NCBI GenBank assembly: GCA_910579935.1
Contig: CAJTVQ010000005.1
Location: 62,001 to 126,000 of the forward strand
DNA from: an uncultured Lachnospiraceae bacterium
GTDB taxonomy: Bacteria; Bacillota; Clostridia; Lachnospirales; Lachnospiraceae
Length of the DNA: 64,000 nt
Reading direction: 5' to 3'
Shown here: positions 32,450-41,447 of the stretch, piece by piece
Layout: each line of letters begins with the position of its first letter
How positions within the stretch are numbered: position 1 is the first letter of the stretch
Notes under the pieces: model-generated
What the model saw: the letters and a program-made list of their open reading frames with translations, nothing else
Database searches by the model: none
What the model was told of the DNA's origin: nothing
Made by a program: the position numbers and the translations under genes

Positions 32450-35400
32450 ATGAAACAGAAACTAAAGCGTTTTATGGCAGGATTTATGGCTATGCTCACA
32501 ATGGTTGGAACACTCTTTACGAATGGAACAACAGCATTTGCAGCCAGTCCGCAGGCAAATATTGCGTTCTGGAATGCGTCAGTCAAAAATTCCGGAGAAG
32601 TAAGTGAGCTGAAGCCTGGATATAATCATGGCAAGATTCTGTATTCAATTCTTGACGGAAATTCTGCATATTGTATGAATTTCGGATTAAGAGCAGATGG
32701 CGGTCAGCTTATGAACAGCTACGATGATGCGAGCACATCAATGTCAGCACAGCAGAGAAAGCTTTTAAGTTACTGCCTTTATTATGGGTTTAACAGTACA
32801 CAAAAGGCGGCACCAAGCAACAGTCAGTGCGATGAGTATATCGCAACTCAGGCAATGGTATGGGTTATTGTAGCAGATATCTTTGGAACCGGAAGTGGTG
32901 ATTCGGCAGCAAGAAAGCTCTGTAACACAGCACCAAGTCCTGATTCTTCATACAGCTATTATGAGAGGCTCAGAGACAATATCAGCAGTTCCTACAATGC
33001 AACGCTTCCAAGTTTTGCATCACGCAGAACCAGTGAGGCACCAACTTATGAGTTGAAGTGGAATGAGGGAAGTCAGAGATTTGAAACAACATTATCTGAC
33101 AGCAATGGTGTCTTATCAGACTTTGATTTTGGCATCAGTGGATATTCTGTTGATAAGAATGGCAACAGTATTACAATCTCTTCAACGAGCGTGAATACCA
33201 CAGCTACAACAGGAACATTCACATCCAATGCTGGCAAGGTTGAGACAACATCAAGCTGTGTATTCTGGCTTACAGGAAAGAGCGGATATCAGGAGTTTAT
33301 TTCTGAAAGACCGACAGCAGATCCTGTCAAAGCCTATATCAAGGTCAAGACAGAGAACATCGGATATGGTGAGCTTACAAAGACAGATGAGTCAAGCGGA
33401 GTGAAGCTTTCCGGTGCAGTCTATGGAATTTATTCTGACAGCGGATGCACAAACAGAGTACAGACCATGACAACAGATGGAAACGGATATGCAAAGTCAG
33501 CTGCACTTGTCGCAGGCATTTATTATGTAAAAGAGATTACAGCACCAAAGGGCTATGTTCTTTCCGGTAAGGTTCATACTCTTACTGTAAGAGCGGGACA
33601 GACAACCGGAATCTCTGCAACAGATAAGGAGCAGCTTGGAGCAATCACAATCTACAAGGAAGGTGAAGTGCTCAGCTCATGGAATGGAAGTAACTTTATT
33701 TATGAGAAAAAGAAGCTTCCGGGAGCAACATTTAAGGTGACAGCAGGAGCAGATATCTACAAGGCAGATGGTACAAAGGTGTATAGTGCTGGCGATGTTG
33801 TAGCAGAAAGCCTTACAACAGGAACTGACGGACAGGTGGTATTATCTGACCTTCATCTTGGAACTTATGTGGTTACTGAGATTAAGAGCATTGACGGGTA
33901 TACAATCAATACCACACCTCAGACAGTAGCAGTTGAGTATAAGGACCAGACTGTGACAGTACAGTATGAATCAGCTACGATTGAGAATACAAGACAGAAA
34001 GCGGATGTATCTGTCGTAAAGAAGGACTCTGACACAGAGAACCCTCTTGATGGCGGCAAGTACACACTTTATGCCGGAAATGACATCAAAAACTATGCCG
34101 GACAGGTTATTGTGACAAAGGGTACAGCTCTTGAAACAGTAACTACAGGTGAGGACGGAAAGGCGAGCTACAGCGTGGATCTGCCAATCTCTAACGGATA
34201 TTATATCTCAGAGACACAGGCACCATATGCGTATATCAGAAACAGTAAAGATGTTTACAGCTTCAATTTCAATGTATTACCTGAAACACAGGCAAAGGCA
34301 TCATTCAGCCACACATTTGTAAATGACAGAACTACAGCAAAGATTCATATCTACAAGGTAGACAAGGAATCAGGCAAGGCAGTTGCCCAGGGAGATGCAA
34401 GCCTTGAAGGTGCAGTTTATGGTCTTTATGCAAGAAACGATATCGTGCATCCGGACGGAGCAACAGGAGCTGTATTCAAAGCAGGTGACCTTGTAGCAAC
34501 ACTTACAACAGATAAGAATGGCGAAGCAGAGGTCAATAACCTTTACCTTGGAAACTATTATGTGAAAGAAATCACTCCATCAGAGGGGTATCTCTTAGAC
34601 GAAGAGGAGCACGATGTAGTATGTGACTATGAGGGAGACCTTGTAGCAGAGGTATCAAGAAGCACAACCTCAGCAGAGCAGGTCATCAAGCAGCCATTCC
34701 AGCTTATCAAGGTATCTGACAATGGCGATGATACTGAAGCAGGACTGCTTGCAGGTGCAGAGTTCACAGCATACTTAAAATCTTCTTTATCCGTAAAGGC
34801 AGATGGAAGTTATGACTATGACAAGGCAACTCCGGTAGTAATCGGGGAAAACGGAGCAACAACAATCACATCCGATGACAAGGGACATGCAGTTTCCATT
34901 GCAATTCCTTATGGAACCTATGTGGTAGTTGAGTCAAAGACACCGCATAACATGAAGACAATCAAGCCATTTGAGGTAAAAATCAGCGAGAATCATCCTG
35001 ACAAGCCTCAGACATGGAGAGTATTCCTTGACAGGGAGTTTACTGCAAAGCTTCGTGTAATCAAGAAGGATTCCGATACAAAGCAGACAGTGCTTGTGCC
35101 AAATGCAGAGTTTAAGATCTTCAATATTGATAAGAACGAATATGTAACCCAGTACACAACTTATCCGTCAAAGGTTAAGCATACTTCATTCTTTACTGAT
35201 GAGGATGGAGACTTAATCTTACCGGAAGCACTCAAAATCGGAAACTACCGCATTGAAGAGGTAAAAGCACCATTCGGATATGTGGTGAATGATAACTATA
35301 TCAACATTTCAGTTGATACAGATACAGCATTTGAGACAGATGGAGATACCAATGATGCCATCATCACAGTGGAATATTCCGATGCCCCTGCAGTCGGAGA

Positions 35401-37828
35401 GCTGACTGTAGAAAAGAAGGGAGAGGTACTTGACGGATTTAAGGGTGGACTTCTTGCAAGCTCATATGAGAAAGAGTTTGTTTATAAGGAAGGCTCACTT
35501 GCCGGAGCAAAATTCAAAGTTTATGCTGCCGAGGATATTTACACAGCAGACAACCAGAAGGATGCAGATGGCAACCGTACAAAGTATTACAGCAAGGGCG
35601 ACCTTGTGGCAACTCTTACAACAGGAAAAGATGGAAAGGCAGTAGCCAAGAATCTTCCTCTTGGTCAGTACAGAGTTGTTGAAGTAACAGCTCCTGACGG
35701 ATATGTGTTAAATCCAAATGAGCAGAAAGTCACATTCACATATGTGGATGATAAGACACCTGTTATCAAGGAAAGCCTTACTTTCTCAGATGACAGACAG
35801 AAGCTTGATATGTCAGTGACCAAGCTTGATGCAGAAGATAATACACCGATTGCAGGTGCAGTATTTGGTCTTTATGCAGATGAGGATATAAGGAATGCTG
35901 ATGGCAGGGTTATTATCGAGAAAGGTACACTTCTTGAGAAGGCAACATCTGATGAGAATGGAAAGATTGCTTTTGTTAAGGATTATCCATTTGCAAAATA
36001 TGTTGCAAGGGAGCTTGTAAAGCCTGCCGGATATGTGACAAGTGAGGAAGCAGTAAACTTTGATACAAAATATCAGGGACAGGATGTTAAGACTGCTGTA
36101 TATAACAGCGAGTATAAGAACACTCCTACAACCTTTGAGTTTACAAAGACAGATATCACAAGCGGTGCAGAGCTTACAGGTGCAACACTTACTGTACTTG
36201 ATAAGGATGGAAATGTGGTAGACACATGGACATCTGATGCTAAGGAAGCACATGTAATCAAGAGACTTGTAGTTGGAGAGACTTACACTCTTCGTGAGGA
36301 ATTTGCTCCTTACGGATATCTCAAGGCAGCAGATATCCAGTTTACAGTAGAGGACACGGGCAAAGTGCAGCATGTAGAGATGAAGGATGAAGTTCCTACA
36401 GGTTCCATCGTCATCAATAAGGACGGCGAATTTGTAACAGATACTACTCTTATGAAGGGTTACTGGTATGACTTTATCTTCAATTTCTTCAAGGACAGCC
36501 TTGCAGGAGTAACTTTTGATGTATATGCAAAAGAGGATATCGTAAGTGCTGACGGACTTAACACTGTATATCACAAGGCAGGAGACAAGGTGGCAACCAT
36601 CGTGACAAATGATAAGGGTATCGCTAGAATTGATGACCTTCCACTTGGCAAGTATTATCTTGTTGAGACAAAGACCATTGATGGATTTGTATTAGATGAG
36701 ACACCGATTGAGGCAGATCTTTCCTATATCGATCAGAATACAAAGGTTGTATTTGCAGGAATGGATGTGACAAATGAGCGTCAGAAAGTGCAGATTACTG
36801 TAACCAAGACGGATTCAGAGACAAAGAAAGAGCTTGAAGGTGCTGTATTTGGTTTATTTGCGAAAGAAGATATCGTAAATAAGGATGGAAAGGTTATTGT
36901 CAAAGCAGATACACAGATTGAGAGAGGTGTTACTGGAAAGGATGGCAAAGTAACATTTACCTCTGACCTTCCACTTGGACAGTATTATGTCAAAGAACTT
37001 GAGGCACCAAAGGGCTATGTGAAGTCAGATAAGACATTTGATGTGGATGCTTCATATCAGGGAGATAAGGTAAAGGTTATCGAGTTTGAGGCAGCATTTG
37101 AAAATGCACCGATCAAGGTAGAAATTTCAAAGACTGATATCACAGGCAAGAAAGAATTGCCTGGAGCAAAGATTTCAGTTATTGATGCTGATGGAAAGCT
37201 TGTTGAGAGCTGGACATCAGAGGCAGGAAAGACGCATATGATTGAGAGACTTCCTGTCGGAAAGTACACACTCAGAGAGGAATCTGCACCATATGGATAT
37301 AAGGTGGCAAGTGATGTAACCTTTGAAGTAAAGGAGACAGCAGAAATCCAGAAGGTATCCATGAAAGATGAACAGGCAGTCGGTAAGATTGTCATTGAGA
37401 AAACTGACAAAGTAACCGGAAAGCCAATCGAGGGTGTTGTATTTGAAGTAAGGGATAAGGACGGAAAGGTGCTTGATACACTCACTACTGACAAGAATGG
37501 TCATGCAGAGAGCAAGGAGCTTCCTATCTGTACTTACAATGAGGATGGTTCATTTAAGGAAGATATCCATTATACAGTAGTTGAGACAAAAGCAGCTGAT
37601 GGATATATCCTTGATGAAACAGCTCACGATGTAACTCTTCGATATGATGACAATGCACCGGAAGTTGTTGTAACAACACTTAAGCTTGTCAATGTACCGA
37701 CAGAGCCTAAGCTTCCACAGACAGGTGACAATGCAAATCCGCTTCTTTATCTTGGAATCGGTGCACTTGCACTTATTACTGGTGTCGGAGTCGGACTTCG
37801 TGGAAGAAAGAAAAAGAATAAACAGTAA
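32450..37828 (+). CDS. LPQTG-anchored surface adhesin with thioester and Cna-B/SpaA repeats
   Basis: A 1,792-residue wall-anchored protein. Signal peptide: residues 1-32 (MLTMVGTLFTNGTTAFAA end). The N-terminal head has the ATQAMVW motif (about residue 129-135), the Gln of a likely Cys-Gln thioester domain (TQXA) for covalent binding to host ligands. About ten or more SpaA/Cna-B-type domains follow, each with a Lys early (such as SVTKLDAEDNTPIAGAVFGL) and a Glu late (VVEVTAPDGYVLN, VKELEAPKGYVKS), the residues that form isopeptide bonds. The C-terminus is LPQTGDNANP, a hydrophobic span and a basic tail for sortase. AAGGAGG sets the start. No sortase gene is seen in the window; a host sortase must act. 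Confidence 0.92.
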   Translation: MKQKLKRFMAGFMAMLTMVGTLFTNGTTAFAASPQANIAFWNASVKNSGEVSELKPGYNHGKILYSILDGNSAYCMNFGLRADGGQLMNSYDDASTSMSAQQRKLLSYCLYYGFNSTQKAAPSNSQCDEYIATQAMVWVIVADIFGTGSGDSAARKLCNTAPSPDSSYSYYERLRDNISSSYNATLPSFASRRTSEAPTYELKWNEGSQRFETTLSDSNGVLSDFDFGISGYSVDKNGNSITISSTSVNTTATTGTFTSNAGKVETTSSCVFWLTGKSGYQEFISERPTADPVKAYIKVKTENIGYGELTKTDESSGVKLSGAVYGIYSDSGCTNRVQTMTTDGNGYAKSAALVAGIYYVKEITAPKGYVLSGKVHTLTVRAGQTTGISATDKEQLGAITIYKEGEVLSSWNGSNFIYEKKKLPGATFKVTAGADIYKADGTKVYSAGDVVAESLTTGTDGQVVLSDLHLGTYVVTEIKSIDGYTINTTPQTVAVEYKDQTVTVQYESATIENTRQKADVSVVKKDSDTENPLDGGKYTLYAGNDIKNYAGQVIVTKGTALETVTTGEDGKASYSVDLPISNGYYISETQAPYAYIRNSKDVYSFNFNVLPETQAKASFSHTFVNDRTTAKIHIYKVDKESGKAVAQGDASLEGAVYGLYARNDIVHPDGATGAVFKAGDLVATLTTDKNGEAEVNNLYLGNYYVKEITPSEGYLLDEEEHDVVCDYEGDLVAEVSRSTTSAEQVIKQPFQLIKVSDNGDDTEAGLLAGAEFTAYLKSSLSVKADGSYDYDKATPVVIGENGATTITSDDKGHAVSIAIPYGTYVVVESKTPHNMKTIKPFEVKISENHPDKPQTWRVFLDREFTAKLRVIKKDSDTKQTVLVPNAEFKIFNIDKNEYVTQYTTYPSKVKHTSFFTDEDGDLILPEALKIGNYRIEEVKAPFGYVVNDNYINISVDTDTAFETDGDTNDAIITVEYSDAPAVGELTVEKKGEVLDGFKGGLLASSYEKEFVYKEGSLAGAKFKVYAAEDIYTADNQKDADGNRTKYYSKGDLVATLTTGKDGKAVAKNLPLGQYRVVEVTAPDGYVLNPNEQKVTFTYVDDKTPVIKESLTFSDDRQKLDMSVTKLDAEDNTPIAGAVFGLYADEDIRNADGRVIIEKGTLLEKATSDENGKIAFVKDYPFAKYVARELVKPAGYVTSEEAVNFDTKYQGQDVKTAVYNSEYKNTPTTFEFTKTDITSGAELTGATLTVLDKDGNVVDTWTSDAKEAHVIKRLVVGETYTLREEFAPYGYLKAADIQFTVEDTGKVQHVEMKDEVPTGSIVINKDGEFVTDTTLMKGYWYDFIFNFFKDSLAGVTFDVYAKEDIVSADGLNTVYHKAGDKVATIVTNDKGIARIDDLPLGKYYLVETKTIDGFVLDETPIEADLSYIDQNTKVVFAGMDVTNERQKVQITVTKTDSETKKELEGAVFGLFAKEDIVNKDGKVIVKADTQIERGVTGKDGKVTFTSDLPLGQYYVKELEAPKGYVKSDKTFDVDASYQGDKVKVIEFEAAFENAPIKVEISKTDITGKKELPGAKISVIDADGKLVESWTSEAGKTHMIERLPVGKYTLREESAPYGYKVASDVTFEVKETAEIQKVSMKDEQAVGKIVIEKTDKVTGKPIEGVVFEVRDKDGKVLDTLTTDKNGHAESKELPICTYNEDGSFKEDIHYTVVETKAADGYILDETAHDVTLRYDDNAPEVVVTTLKLVNVPTEPKLPQTGDNANPLLYLGIGALALITGVGVGLRGRKKKNKQ

Positions 37829-37839
37829 AAATTAACCTT

Positions 37840-37880
37840 GCGGGGAATGTAAGCCAGTAACTTATGTTCCCCGCTTTTTT
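37840..37880 (+). terminator. terminator/attenuator after the adhesin gene
   Basis: A 14-bp stem (GCGGGGAATGTAAG 37840-37853 with CTTATGTTCCCCGC 37861-37874), loop CCAGTAA, then six T residues. The tip ATGTAAG-CCAnnAA-CTTATGT is shared with the hairpin ahead of the adhesin gene. Confidence 0.88.
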
Positions 37881-37901
37881 AGATTAAGGAGGAACCGTAA
37901 T

Positions 37902-38897
37902 ATGATGAATTACGAGATTTTTAAGGAAGTAGTAAAAGAAAAGTTTATGGATTATATGCCTGAGAAGTTCAAAGGAATGGAGCTTGTGGCAGAACCCGTG
38001 GAAAAGGTGAATGTGACTCTTGATGGCATCATCTTAAGAGAAGAAGGCAGGAACATTTCGCCTACGATTTATATCAATGACATGTATAAGAAGTATCAGG
38101 ACTGTGGGGATCTTGAGGAAACACTTATGGCTGCATGTGACTTTATGGAAAGGGCATATGAGCAGGCTCCGGTTGTTGATGTGGACAGCATTATGAAGGA
38201 TGCTAACGAGAAGATTGTATTCCAGCTCATCAATACAGAGCAGAATAAAACATTTTTGGAACAGGTGCCTCACAGGGAGTTTCAGGATCTTTCTATTGTG
38301 TATAAGGTAATAATCAGTGCCGATAAGGATGCGGTGCAGAGTTCAAAAATTACAAATGAATTTGCGAAAAGACTTGGAATGAGCGAGGAACAGCTCTTTA
38401 AGTGTGCAGCGGAAAACACAAGAAGACTCTTCCCACCTGTCGTTCGTAGCATGAATGACATTATGAGAGAAATGTTCGCAAGGGATGGGATGCCACAGGA
38501 GATCGCAGAGATGATGATAGCTGAGATTCCACCGGAGCAGACGATGTGGGTGATTTCCAATGAAAAGGGTATCAATGGTGCAGCGTCCATGCTTTATGAG
38601 AATGAGCTTCATGAGCTGGCAGAGAGTTTAGAGAGTGACCTTTATATTCTCCCTTCGAGCGTGCATGAGGTTATTGCAGTATCTTCAGATATGGGAAGCC
38701 CTGAGATGCTTGCACAGATGGTAGTCGAGGTAAATATGCAGGAGGTGTCTTTGGACGAGAGACTTTCCAATCAGGTATATCACTATGATAAGGATTTAAG
38801 AAAACTCACCCTTGCAACTGATACACCAAACAAGAGACTTGATGGTATCGTTGCAGAACCTCCCCTTGTATATGACGCGAAGGAAAAGTCCAGATAG
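37902..38897 (+). CDS. DUF5688-like protein of conjugative elements
   Basis: A 331-residue soluble protein. I recall this family as DUF5688, common in Clostridia ICEs, function unknown; the name is from memory. Visible: an N-terminal block (VKEKFMDYMPEKFKGMELVA), a middle with QVPHREFQDLSIVYKVIISA, and MLYENELHELAESLESDLYI near residue 232 followed by SSVHEVIAVSSDMG. No signal peptide or membrane span. AAGGAGG precedes the start, where two ATGs are adjacent. It follows the adhesin terminator and begins the next transfer-gene block. Confidence 0.75.
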   Translation: MMNYEIFKEVVKEKFMDYMPEKFKGMELVAEPVEKVNVTLDGIILREEGRNISPTIYINDMYKKYQDCGDLEETLMAACDFMERAYEQAPVVDVDSIMKDANEKIVFQLINTEQNKTFLEQVPHREFQDLSIVYKVIISADKDAVQSSKITNEFAKRLGMSEEQLFKCAAENTRRLFPPVVRSMNDIMREMFARDGMPQEIAEMMIAEIPPEQTMWVISNEKGINGAASMLYENELHELAESLESDLYILPSSVHEVIAVSSDMGSPEMLAQMVVEVNMQEVSLDERLSNQVYHYDKDLRKLTLATDTPNKRLDGIVAEPPLVYDAKEKSR

Positions 38898-38906
38898 GAG
38901 GCAGCT

Positions 38907-39023
38907 ATGGAGCAGGAACTTACAATGGAAGAACTCATTGCTCTCATAAACAGCCAGAAAGGTGACTTTGTTATCCGTGTCGAGTCTGGAGAGGAGGCGG
39001 TGTCTGATGCCAAAGAAGAATGA
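38907..39023 (+). CDS. 38-residue acidic small protein ahead of the RadC-like gene
   Basis: TAGGAGGCAGCT precedes ATG 38907; the frame reads MEQELTMEELIALINSQKGD and 18 more residues, very acidic, one amphipathic helix. Its end overlaps the start of the radC-like gene by 17 bp in another frame, giving translational coupling. No family known. Confidence 0.6.
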   Translation: MEQELTMEELIALINSQKGDFVIRVESGEEAVSDAKEE

Positions 39024-39546
39024 CTTCAAGCTTGATGTGGTTTCGGTAAGACTTGTAAAGGATGCTCCGATTTATTTGGAGCACACCTTTAATAATCCGG
39101 CGGATATAGCTGCTGTCATGGGAGACTGTATGTGCCAGTTTGACAGGGAAGTAGTGTGTGTGGTCAATCTAAGGTCAGATTTAAAACCTATCAATGTGCA
39201 TTTTGCAAGTGTTGGCTCTTTAAATGAGGCAATGGCACATCCGAGAGAACTGTTTAAATCAAGTATCTTAAGCAATGCCGCAAGCATGATGTTAATCCAT
39301 TGTCATCCATCCGGAAATGTATTCCCAAGCAAGGCAGACACGATGATGACAGACCGCATGAACAAGCTGTGTGAACTGATGGGAATACCGCTCATTGACC
39401 ATATCATAGTCGGTGGAGACAATCGTGAATTTTTCAGTTTCAGGGAAAAAGGCATGATTGATAATCCTAAGATTACCCTGAGCACAGATTACCGGACACT
39501 TGATATCAAGTCACCGCTTGTAGCAGAGCAGGGAAAGGCAAGGTGA
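39007..39546 (+). CDS. RadC-like JAB/MPN domain protein
   Basis: A 179-residue protein of the RadC family found on plasmids and ICEs. The JAMM metal motif is clear: IHCHPSGNVFPSKAD around residues 98-112 (His-X-His, Ser and Asp), with an earlier Glu in SLNEAMAHPRELFK. The role of RadC-type proteins is unsettled; the JAB fold suggests a metallopeptidase or a DNA-processing accessory. The start at 39007 is supported by GGAGAGGAGGCG. It overlaps the upstream small gene and lies four bases before the primase gene. Confidence 0.88.
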   Translation: MPKKNDFKLDVVSVRLVKDAPIYLEHTFNNPADIAAVMGDCMCQFDREVVCVVNLRSDLKPINVHFASVGSLNEAMAHPRELFKSSILSNAASMMLIHCHPSGNVFPSKADTMMTDRMNKLCELMGIPLIDHIIVGGDNREFFSFREKGMIDNPKITLSTDYRTLDIKSPLVAEQGKAR

Positions 39547-39550
39547 AAGC

Positions 39551-40528
39551 ATGGATGGAAGATTTACGGATGAAGAGCTTGCCATAGCAAAGAGTGTTGA
39601 CCTGTGTGCAGTTGCTGAAAGCCTTGGGTATACAGTAAAGAGGATTGGCAAATACCACACTTTAAAGGAGATGGATTCCATCCGTATCTATAACAGAAGC
39701 CATTGGTACAGATGGTCAAGGCAATTTGACAAAGGCAACAATGGCGGCTCACAGGTAGATTTCTTGCGGGTGTTTTGTGGAATGAGTGTAAAAGAGGCTG
39801 TGTTCTGGCTTTTAGATTTTGCAGGATATAGAAGGATCGAGAATCCTGTAAAGCAGCCACTTGTTCATCAGGTATCGCAGAAGCAGGCAGAGGAGAGAAA
39901 GCCATTTGTCCTACCGGAACCGGCGGGAGATAATTCCTATCTTATTTCATATCTGAATCAGGAGAGAGAAATCAGCAGGACTGTCATAGATCTGTTTTTA
40001 AAAGATGGACTGATTTATGAGAGCAGGCATTACCACAATGTTGTTTTCAAAGGAAATGATAAAAATGGAGTGACAAGATTTGCAAGTATGCGTGGAGTGT
40101 TTGATAAGCAGGGCAAGCCATTCAAGTGTGATGTCACAGGCAATGATAAGAACTATGGATTTAATGTGGTAAATGTTAACAGTACAGAGCTTGTAGTATT
40201 TGAGGCTGCAATCGACCTTATGAGTTATGTGGATATCTTCACGGATTATGAATCAAATAAGCTGGCACTTGGGATGCTTGCAGATGCACCACTTGAAACA
40301 TTTCTTCGGGAACATCCGCAGATAACTTCCATCCGGTTCTGCCTTGATGGAGATGAGCCGGGGAGAAAAGCAGCAGCTGAACTTATGAGAAAGTATTATG
40401 AGCTTGGATATGAGGTAGAAGACTGTCCGCCTCCAGCCGGATATAAGGATTACAACGAGTGGCTTGTGGCTGCAAAGCTTAATCTGAACCAGATGAATCA
40501 GAGAGCAGATGAACCAGTCAGGGCATGA
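39551..40528 (+). CDS. DnaG-type primase with TOPRIM domain (DUF3991-like)
   Basis: A 325-residue primase-like protein. An N-terminal region (SVDLCAVAESLGYTVKRIGK; HWYRWSRQFDKGNNGGSQVD) resembles the zinc-free primase zinc-binding-domain relatives, the middle matches DUF3991, and the TOPRIM core shows VVFEAAIDLMSYVDIF (catalytic Glu near residue 218) and FCLDGDEPGRKAAAELM (DxD near 264). It could prime complementary-strand synthesis after transfer, or vegetative replication of the excised ICE. Directly followed by the six-hairpin array. Confidence 0.85.
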   Translation: MDGRFTDEELAIAKSVDLCAVAESLGYTVKRIGKYHTLKEMDSIRIYNRSHWYRWSRQFDKGNNGGSQVDFLRVFCGMSVKEAVFWLLDFAGYRRIENPVKQPLVHQVSQKQAEERKPFVLPEPAGDNSYLISYLNQEREISRTVIDLFLKDGLIYESRHYHNVVFKGNDKNGVTRFASMRGVFDKQGKPFKCDVTGNDKNYGFNVVNVNSTELVVFEAAIDLMSYVDIFTDYESNKLALGMLADAPLETFLREHPQITSIRFCLDGDEPGRKAAAELMRKYYELGYEVEDCPPPAGYKDYNEWLVAAKLNLNQMNQRADEPVRA

Positions 40529-40546
40529 GAAACCGGATTTTGATGT

Positions 40547-40760
40547 GTGGGGGCAGAAAGCGCCCCCAAAACAGCAAAGTGGGGGCAGAAAGCGCCCCCA
40601 AAATGTCAAAGTGGGGGCGAAAAGCGCCCCCGCAATTCGGACACGACAAAATCCGGATGAAAGTCAGTATAAAAGTGGGGGCAGAAAGCGCCCCCAAAAT
40701 AACAAAGTGGGGGCAGAAAGCGCCCCCAAAGTAGCAAAGTGGGGGCAAAAAGCGCCCCCA
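40547..40760 (+). repeat. array of six identical GC hairpins
   Basis: The unit GTGGGGGCAGAAAGCGCCCC(C)A recurs six times, stems at about 40548-40568, 40580-40600, 40612-40631, 40676-40696, 40708-40728 and 40740-40760. Each is TGGGGGC paired with GCCCCCA, with a loop of about seven bases. Within each group of three the units are 32 bp apart; 44 bp of extra, non-repeated sequence separates copies 3 and 4. It starts 19 bp after the primase stop. No open frame here is credible. Confidence 0.92.
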
Positions 40761-40779
40761 CTTCCATAAACAGAGGGTT

Positions 40780-40921
40780 TTAGGGAGATTTTCTCCCTAA
40801 CTAGATGGCATTAGGACAGAGATGTCTCTAATGCGTATCTAGCCGTAAACCTAAGAGATTCAGACAGGCGTGTGGGTGGAAGAGATATACAAAACACGGA
40901 TAAGGGAGGTGCAGGAAAGCA
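40780..40921 (+). other. candidate oriT-like structured region upstream of mobilisation genes
   Basis: A perfect hairpin (TTAGGGAGA TTT TCTCCCTAA, 40780-40800) is directly followed by a three-part stem (CTAGAT, GCATTAG and GACA on the left; TGTC, CTAATGC and ATCTAG on the right; 40801-40842) capped by GAGA. AGACAGGCGTGTGGGTGG follows. Conjugative origins usually sit beside the relaxosome genes and contain inverted repeats, as here, but no known nick consensus was recognised. Confidence 0.45.
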
Positions 40922-41443
40922 ATGGATAAAGAACTTACAATAATCGCAGAACCAGAGGAACTTATTGCCTGGGCAGACACATTTGATATCTTACTAAACC
41001 CTTCGATAGAAGATGCTGCAATTCTGCTTAACTATATGGAAGGACATGATTATGCCATTGGCATAGATTCAGATGGGAAGATGTACAGGCAGGATGTAGC
41101 TGAGGAGAATGGTGAAATTGAACCATACCCGATAGATGATGTTATAGATATTGTCTGTGAATGGAACTATGAACTGATACTTGATGCGGAAGCACACAGG
41201 AGTGATCCAAAGGATTTTAACGACTATAACGAGTATCAGAGCAAGTATGAAAGTCTGAAAGCAGATGAAAAGAGACTGGACAGATTGTTTGATAAAACCT
41301 GTTATGGTAAGGAACTTATAGAAGTTGCTACAGAGCTTGCAGACAGGGTTATTGCCCAGCTGGGTAATAAAGAACTGGAAAAAGCTGCTGTAACAGTAGC
41401 AGAAGGAGTAAGAGAATACAGTACGGGTAAGAGAGGAAGGTGA
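40922..41443 (+). CDS. hypothetical acidic ICE protein
   Basis: A 173-residue soluble protein, strongly acidic (EPEELIAWADTFDILLNPSI; HDYAIGIDSDGKMYRQDVAE), with a helical second half (about 100-165). No family recognised. AGGAAAGC precedes the ATG. It stands first in the mobilisation operon, four bases before mobC, so a relaxosome-related or regulatory role is possible but unproven. Confidence 0.7.
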   Translation: MDKELTIIAEPEELIAWADTFDILLNPSIEDAAILLNYMEGHDYAIGIDSDGKMYRQDVAEENGEIEPYPIDDVIDIVCEWNYELILDAEAHRSDPKDFNDYNEYQSKYESLKADEKRLDRLFDKTCYGKELIEVATELADRVIAQLGNKELEKAAVTVAEGVREYSTGKRGR

Positions 41444-41447
41444 TTCT

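Noticed and set aside
35813..36574. Long minus-strand frame opposite the adhesin gene
   Set aside because: Antisense shadow of repetitive coding sequence; Cys/Ile-rich product with no start signal.
40547..40760. CRISPR array
   Set aside because: The spacers between units are only about 11 bp, AT-rich and similar to each other, and no cas genes are present.
40509..40769. Open frames with repeated GGRKRPQN/KVGAESAP-like peptides
   Set aside because: They are translations of the hairpin array; all frames look alike and none has a ribosome binding site.
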